Shown here in pieces: positions 58,171-64,000 of a stretch of DNA of 64,000 nt (positions are counted from its first letter, which is position 1; each line of letters starts with the position of its first letter). This DNA is from Streptomyces guryensis (lineage in GTDB: Bacteria; Actinomycetota; Actinomycetes; Streptomycetales; Streptomycetaceae): NCBI RefSeq assembly GCF_021261325.1, contig NZ_JAJSBI010000016.1, forward strand, positions 160,270 through 224,269, read 5' to 3'. A program made the position numbers and the translations under genes. The notes under the pieces were generated by a model. It saw only the letters and a program-made list of their open reading frames with translations, was not told the origin of the DNA and did not search any database.

Positions 58171-59712
58171 TCAGCTCTCGTCGTCCTCGAGCCAGCCCAT
58201 GGTCCGCTCGACGGCCTTGAGCCAGCTCTTGTACTCACGGTCGCGCTTCTCCGCGGCCATGTTGGGGGTCCACTCGGCGGCCCGGCGCCAGTTCGCGCGC
58301 AGGTCGTCGGTGCTGGTCCAGAAGCCGACGGCGAGCCCGGCGGCGTAGGCGGCGCCGAGGCAGGTCGTCTCGGCGACCATGGGGCGCACCACGGGGGCGT
58401 CCACGAAGTCCGAGAGGGTCTGCATCAGCAGGTTGTTGGAGGTCATGCCGCCGTCGACCTTGATCGCCGCGAGCTCGACGCCGGAGTCCTTGGTCATGGC
58501 GTCGGTGATCTCACGGGTCTGCCAGGCAGTGGCCTCCAGGACGGCGCGCGCGAGGTGCGCCTTGGTGACGTACCGGGTCAGACCGGCGATCACACCGCGG
58601 GCGTCGGAGCGCCAGTACGGGGCGAACAGACCGGAGAAGGCCGGCACGAAGTACGCGCCGCCGTTGTCCTCGACCGTGAGCGCGAGGGTCTCGATCTCGG
58701 CGGCGGTGGAGATCAGGCCCATCTGGTCGCGCATCCACTGCACCAGCGAACCGGTGACCGCGATCGAGCCCTCCAGGGCGTAGACCGCCTTCTCGTCGCC
58801 GATGCGGTAGCCGACCGTGGTCAGCAGGCCGTTGTACGAGTTGACCGGCTTCTCACCGGTGTTCATCAGCAGGAAGGTGCCGGTGCCGTACGTCGACTTG
58901 GCCTCGCCCTCGGAGAAACAGGTCTGGCCGAACAGGGCCGCCTGCTGGTCGCCGAGCGCGGAGGCGACGGGAATACCGCCGAGGATGTCGCCGAGCTTGC
59001 CGCCCGTGACCTCGCCGTAGACCTCGGCGGAGGAACGGATCTCCGGCAGCATGGCCAGCGGGACGCCGATCGACTCGGCGATCTTCTCGTCCCACTCCAT
59101 GGTGTGCAGGTTCATCAGCATGGTGCGGGAGGCGTTGGTCACGTCGGTGACGTGGTGGCCGCCGTCGACACCACCGGTCAGGTTCCAGATGACCCAGCTG
59201 TCCATGGTGCCGAAGAGGATGTCGCCACGCTCGGCGCGCTCCCGCAGACCCTCGACGTTGTCGAGCAGCCAGCGGGCCTTGGGGCCGGCGAAGTAGGAGG
59301 CGAGGGGAAGACCGGTCTCGCGGCGGAAGCGGTCCTGGCCGACGTTGCGGCCGAGCTCCTTGCACAGGGCGTCGGTGCGGGTGTCCTGCCAGACGATGGC
59401 GTTGTGGACGGGCTCACCGGTGTTCTTGTCCCAGAGCAGTGTGGTCTCGCGCTGGTTGGTGATGCCGATGGCCTTGATGTCGTCACGGGTGATGCCGGCC
59501 TTCTGGATGGCCCCGGCGACGACTTCCTGGACGTTGGTCCAGATCTCGTTGGCGTTGTGCTCGACCCAGCCCGGCTTCGGGAAGATCTGCTCGTGCTCCT
59601 TCTGGTCGACGGAGACGATGCGTCCGTCGCGGTCGAAGACGATGCAGCGCGAAGAGGTGGTGCCCTGGTCGATCGCGGCGATGAAGGGGCCGGCGGTGTG
59701 GGCGTCGGTCAC
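58171..59712 (-). CDS. glpK: Glycerol kinase
   Basis: A 513-residue FGGY-family kinase that phosphorylates glycerol with ATP. The N-terminal ATP motif is AIDQGTTSSRCIVFDRDG; the substrate region has IGITNQRETTLLWDKNTGEP; the C-terminal part has STYGTGTFLLMNTGEKPV, ALEGSIAVTGSLVQWMRDQM and IKVDGGMTSNNLLMQTLSDF. The length is typical. It starts with GTG after AGGAG. It is preceded by glpF and followed by glpD, so uptake, trapping and oxidation of glycerol are encoded together under GylR control. Confidence 0.98.
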   Translation of the reverse strand: MTDAHTAGPFIAAIDQGTTSSRCIVFDRDGRIVSVDQKEHEQIFPKPGWVEHNANEIWTNVQEVVAGAIQKAGITRDDIKAIGITNQRETTLLWDKNTGEPVHNAIVWQDTRTDALCKELGRNVGQDRFRRETGLPLASYFAGPKARWLLDNVEGLRERAERGDILFGTMDSWVIWNLTGGVDGGHHVTDVTNASRTMLMNLHTMEWDEKIAESIGVPLAMLPEIRSSAEVYGEVTGGKLGDILGGIPVASALGDQQAALFGQTCFSEGEAKSTYGTGTFLLMNTGEKPVNSYNGLLTTVGYRIGDEKAVYALEGSIAVTGSLVQWMRDQMGLISTAAEIETLALTVEDNGGAYFVPAFSGLFAPYWRSDARGVIAGLTRYVTKAHLARAVLEATAWQTREITDAMTKDSGVELAAIKVDGGMTSNNLLMQTLSDFVDAPVVRPMVAETTCLGAAYAAGLAVGFWTSTDDLRANWRRAAEWTPNMAAEKRDREYKSWLKAVERTMGWLEDDES

Positions 59713-59808
59713 GGTGTGCTCCTGGAGTTCCTTGGATAGGGGGCTGTCTGTACGGCGCGGTGCTGGTTAAGTGCGGTGCAGCCTGATGGTGTTGAAGGCC
59801 TGGTGCTC

Positions 59809-60603
59809 TTAAGCAAAAGCGACGTTGTAGATGCCTGCAGCGATCGCGCCGCCGATCAGCGGACCGACCACCGGGATCCAGGCGTAGCGCCAGTCGGAAC
59901 CACCCTTGTTGGGCAGGGGCAGCAGGGCGTGCACAAGACGCGGACCGAGGTCACGGGCCGGGTTGATCGCGTAGCCGGTCGGGCCGCCGAGCGACAGACC
60001 GATCGAGACGACCACGAGCGCGGTGATCAGGGCGCCCAGGGTGCCGAGACCCTTGCCGCTGTCGTTGAGGCCCTGCGTGAGGACGGCGAGGACCAGCACG
60101 ATGGTGCCGATGATCTCCGTCGCGAGGTTCTGCACCACGTTCCGGATCTCCGGACCGGTGGAGAAGATGCCCAGGACCGGGCCGGCGCCCTTCTCCTGGG
60201 CCTCGACGGCCTTGGCCGCCGTGGCCTGCGCACCCGGGCCGCCGACGATCTCCTTGTCGGTGAGGTGCGCGTGGAACTGACCGTAGTAGGCGACCCAGAC
60301 CAGGGTCGCGCCGATCGCGGCGCCGAGGAGCTGTCCGGCCCAGTAGACCGGGACGTTGCTCCAGTCGCCGCTCTTGATCGCGAGTGCGAGCGTCACGGCG
60401 GGGTTCAGGTGTGCGCCGGAGAGCGGCGCCGACGTGTAGACCGCCGTGAGTACCGCGAAGCCCCACCCGAAGGTGATGGCCAGCCAGCCGGCGTTACGGG
60501 CCTTGGAGGCCTTCAGCGTCACGGCGGCGCAGACGCCGCCGCCGAGCAGGATGAGTATGGCGGTACCGATGGTCTCGCCGATGAAGATGTCGGAGCTGGA
60601 CAC
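59809..60603 (-). CDS. glpF: Glycerol facilitator (aquaporin family)
   Basis: A 264-residue membrane channel with six transmembrane helices and two NPA half-helices: SGAHLNPAVTLALAIKSGDW and GYAINPARDLGPRLVHALLP. The Asp after the second NPA-R (NPARD) is typical of glycerol rather than water channels. It is the first gene of the operon. I start at the GTG at 60603, preceded by AAAGGAG; the upstream extension of the frame is not conserved-looking. The 376-bp upstream region carries a GylR-type motif and a -10-like TAGAGT. Confidence 0.97.
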   Translation of the reverse strand: MSSSDIFIGETIGTAILILLGGGVCAAVTLKASKARNAGWLAITFGWGFAVLTAVYTSAPLSGAHLNPAVTLALAIKSGDWSNVPVYWAGQLLGAAIGATLVWVAYYGQFHAHLTDKEIVGGPGAQATAAKAVEAQEKGAGPVLGIFSTGPEIRNVVQNLATEIIGTIVLVLAVLTQGLNDSGKGLGTLGALITALVVVSIGLSLGGPTGYAINPARDLGPRLVHALLPLPNKGGSDWRYAWIPVVGPLIGGAIAAGIYNVAFA

Positions 60604-60708
60604 CCGCGACTCCTTTGTCCTTCGTCCAGGGGACCGAACCCCGGGTCCCTCCGGGAGTTCGAGCTGCCCTCGGGGGTGAGAGCGAATACCGGCCCTTGGC
60701 GTTGTCAC

Positions 60709-60748
60709 ACTCTAGCGCGTATTGCCGGTAGGTGTTCGACAATGTCGA
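60709..60748 (-). promoter_or_regulatory. Promoter and candidate GylR operator of glpFKD
   Basis: On the minus strand a TAGAGT (-10-like, 60709-60714) lies about 105 bp before glpF, and just upstream is the sequence TCGACATTGTCGAA (60735-60748) extended by CACCTACCGG. A near copy is in front of gylR at 61799-61812. The shared core TGTCGAACAC(C)TACCGG between the two places suggests the binding site of the adjacent IclR-type regulator. The rest of the 60604-60979 gap holds the gylR terminator and no gene. Confidence 0.72.
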
Positions 60749-60926
60749 CCGATGGACGGGAGTCTTGCTCCGGCGTCAGGTGTGCGTCAAGGGCTGTGAT
60801 GGCGAAAATGCGATCGTTACCGATTGCTGTGAGCTGTCGATCTTGCAGGTCAGATGCGTACGGACGGGTAACAAGCACCCGGCGTACCGACCGGGCGGTC
60901 CGCCGGGTCGCCTCCGGGCACGACAG

Positions 60927-60956
60927 AGGCCGGGACGCCGCCCGCCGTCCCGGCCT
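60927..60956 (-). terminator. Terminator of gylR
   Basis: A perfect 11-bp stem (AGGCCGGGACG at 60927-60937 and CGTCCCGGCCT at 60946-60956) lies 24 bp after the gylR stop on the minus strand. Confidence 0.82.
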
Positions 60957-60979
60957 TCACCCGCGTCCCGCTGTGCCTC

Positions 60980-61744
60980 TCAGAACCGCCCGGCGCCCAG
61001 GTCCCGCGACACCGCACGGGCGCAGTCCCGCACCGCGGCGATCAGCTCCGGGCGCAGCTCGCCGTCGCGGCACAGCCGCTCCACCGCGCCGGTGATGCCC
61101 ACCGCGCCCACCGGCATCCGCCGCCGGTCGTGGATGGGTGCGGCGACGGACGCGACGCCCTCCCAGGTCTCCTCCACGTCGGCCGCGTAGCCGCGCGCCC
61201 TGGACATGTCGAGGATGTGCTCGAAGTCCTCCAGTCCGTACACGGTGCGGTCGGTGAAGGGCTTGCGGTCGGCCTCGATCGCCTCGCTGTGCGCGACCGG
61301 GTCGTACGCCGACAGGACCTTGCCCAGAGCCGTGGAGTGCAGGGGCTGCATGGCCCCGATCTCCAGCACTTGACGGCTGTCGTCGGGCCGGAAGACATGG
61401 TGCACGATCAGTACGCCCTGCTGGTGCAGGACGCCCAGATACACGCTCTCCCCGCTTGACCTGGCCAGGTCGTCCGTCCACACCAGGGCGCGCGCCCGCA
61501 GCTCGTGCACGTCGAGATAGGTGGTGCCCAGGCGCAGCAGCTCGGCGCCCAGCTGATAGCGCCCGGAGGCGTCGTCCTGCTCGACGAAACCCTCCTGCTG
61601 GAGGGTGCGCAGAATCCCGTGGGCGGTGCCCTTGGCGAGGCCCAGTGACGAGGCGATGTCCGAGAGGCCGAGCCGTCGCTCGCCGCCCGCGAGCAGCCGC
61701 AGCATCGCGGCCGCCCGTTCGAGCGACTGGATGTTCCGTGCCAT
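60980..61744 (-). CDS. gylR: IclR-family regulator of the glycerol operon
   Basis: A 254-residue IclR-type repressor, the same length as GylR of S. coelicolor. The N-terminal winged helix is seen in RAAAMLRLLAGGERRLGLSD and LGLAKGTAHGILRTLQQEGF. The C-terminal effector domain has LEIGAMQPLHSTALGKVLSA and GYAADVEETWEGVASVAAPI, with a likely glycerol-3-phosphate pocket. It lies directly upstream of glpF on the same strand with its own terminator, and a motif shared with the glpF promoter lies before its start, suggesting control of the operon and itself. The ATG at 61744 gives the exact family N-terminus (MARNIQSLERAAAML). Confidence 0.96.
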   Translation of the reverse strand: MARNIQSLERAAAMLRLLAGGERRLGLSDIASSLGLAKGTAHGILRTLQQEGFVEQDDASGRYQLGAELLRLGTTYLDVHELRARALVWTDDLARSSGESVYLGVLHQQGVLIVHHVFRPDDSRQVLEIGAMQPLHSTALGKVLSAYDPVAHSEAIEADRKPFTDRTVYGLEDFEHILDMSRARGYAADVEETWEGVASVAAPIHDRRRMPVGAVGITGAVERLCRDGELRPELIAAVRDCARAVSRDLGAGRF

Positions 61745-61798
61745 CGCCGTACTGCCTCCGTCCCCTTCGACCGTCGACGAGCGACGTCGCTGCCGCCG

Positions 61799-61812
61799 TT
61801 CGGCAATGTCGA
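61799..61812 (-). promoter_or_regulatory. Candidate GylR operator before gylR
   Basis: TTCGGCAATGTCGA at 61799-61812, continuing as ACACTACCGG on the plus strand, matches the site in front of glpF when that is read on the opposite strand. It is 55 bp upstream of the gylR ATG. Confidence 0.65.
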
Positions 61813-61932
61813 ACACTACCGGTCGATGCCGACCTCCCGCTAATGGTCGGTCCGCATCCGTCGGGTTCTGTTGTGTCACTGGTATCCCGGGAGTGACCTG
61901 TCCGTCACTCTCGTCCGTCTCGTGGACGCCCC

Positions 61933-61962
61933 TGACCATCCCCGGCCGCCCCCGGTTACCCT
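61933..61962 (+). promoter_or_regulatory. Possible metH promoter
   Basis: TGACCA at 61933-61938 and TACCCT at 61957-61962 with 18 bp between could form a promoter giving a leader of about 70 bases before metH. The match is weak. I looked for a known riboswitch in this leader and did not find a convincing one. Confidence 0.35.
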
Positions 61963-62038
61963 GGCGTGGTGCGCCCACCGCGGAGAGTTCGCGGACCGCG
62001 CAAAGCCGACAGCCGTCGCACCCAAGGGAGCCCCTTAA

Positions 62039-64000
<1,962 letters not shown>

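Noticed and set aside
61963..62038. Cobalamin or S-adenosylhomocysteine riboswitch before metH
   Set aside because: The leader is only about 70 bases and I could not find a B12 box or the conserved SAH aptamer core.

Overview
The window is a high-GC actinobacterial chromosome segment, almost certainly Streptomyces. Supporting signs are the codon use, a short chaplin nearly identical to ChpH beside a long sortase-anchored chaplin, the glpF-glpK-glpD operon with a GylR-type IclR regulator, the mycothiol gene mshC, and dispersed intergenic repeats of a kind common in Streptomyces.

Layout. Positions 1-1191 hold a FadR/GntR regulator and a YchJ-type SEC-C protein. Positions 1556-31237 hold one long same-strand cluster encoding an extracellular contractile injection system (eCIS, a headless phage-tail-like machine): sheath, tube, DUF4255 cap, AAA+ ATPase, a 2221-residue DUF4157 protein, tube-adaptor, LysM protein, gp27-like hub, gp5-like spike, PAAR tip, gp25, two large baseplate proteins, a gp7/tail-protein-I-like protein, a DUF6519 protein and a peptidoglycan amidase. 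No capsid, terminase, portal, integrase or T6SS membrane-complex gene is present. Most genes are joined by ATGA/GTGA/TGATG overlaps, which suggests tight co-expression.

The most unusual part is positions 8782-16172. The giant protein joins an N-terminal eCIS-associated DUF4157 domain, long disordered segments, about 450 residues of tape-measure-like helices, a Pro/Lys-rich hinge and a C-terminal domain with a His-Me-finger-nuclease-like motif. A gene of lower GC overlaps its stop by 4 bp and is a candidate immunity protein. This reads as a polymorphic toxin/immunity cassette built into the structural operon of a contractile injection system.

Positions 31272-36583 hold a membrane-embedded Pls/PosA-type NRPS with a translationally overlapping M1 metallopeptidase. 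Then follow tRNA-Leu(GAG), an M20 peptidase, and the two chaplin genes with clear terminators. Positions 39886-47567 hold DUF5703, an acidic hypothetical protein, a RecD-like protein whose ATPase motifs look destroyed, an aldo/keto reductase, an F420-dependent oxidoreductase, a ferritin-like protein and CorA. Positions 47630-51238 hold an actinobacterial module (histidine phosphatase, DUF3090, SCO1664 family, MshC). A Gln-rich protein and a cytosolic S8 peptidase follow, then a PAC2 protein, a FadR-type regulator with a perfect palindromic operator, an mtnA relic, the glycerol operon glpFKD with gylR, and the 5' part of metH, which runs off the right edge.

Identifications rest on reading of translated sequence, motifs, gene order and overlaps; no database search was run.
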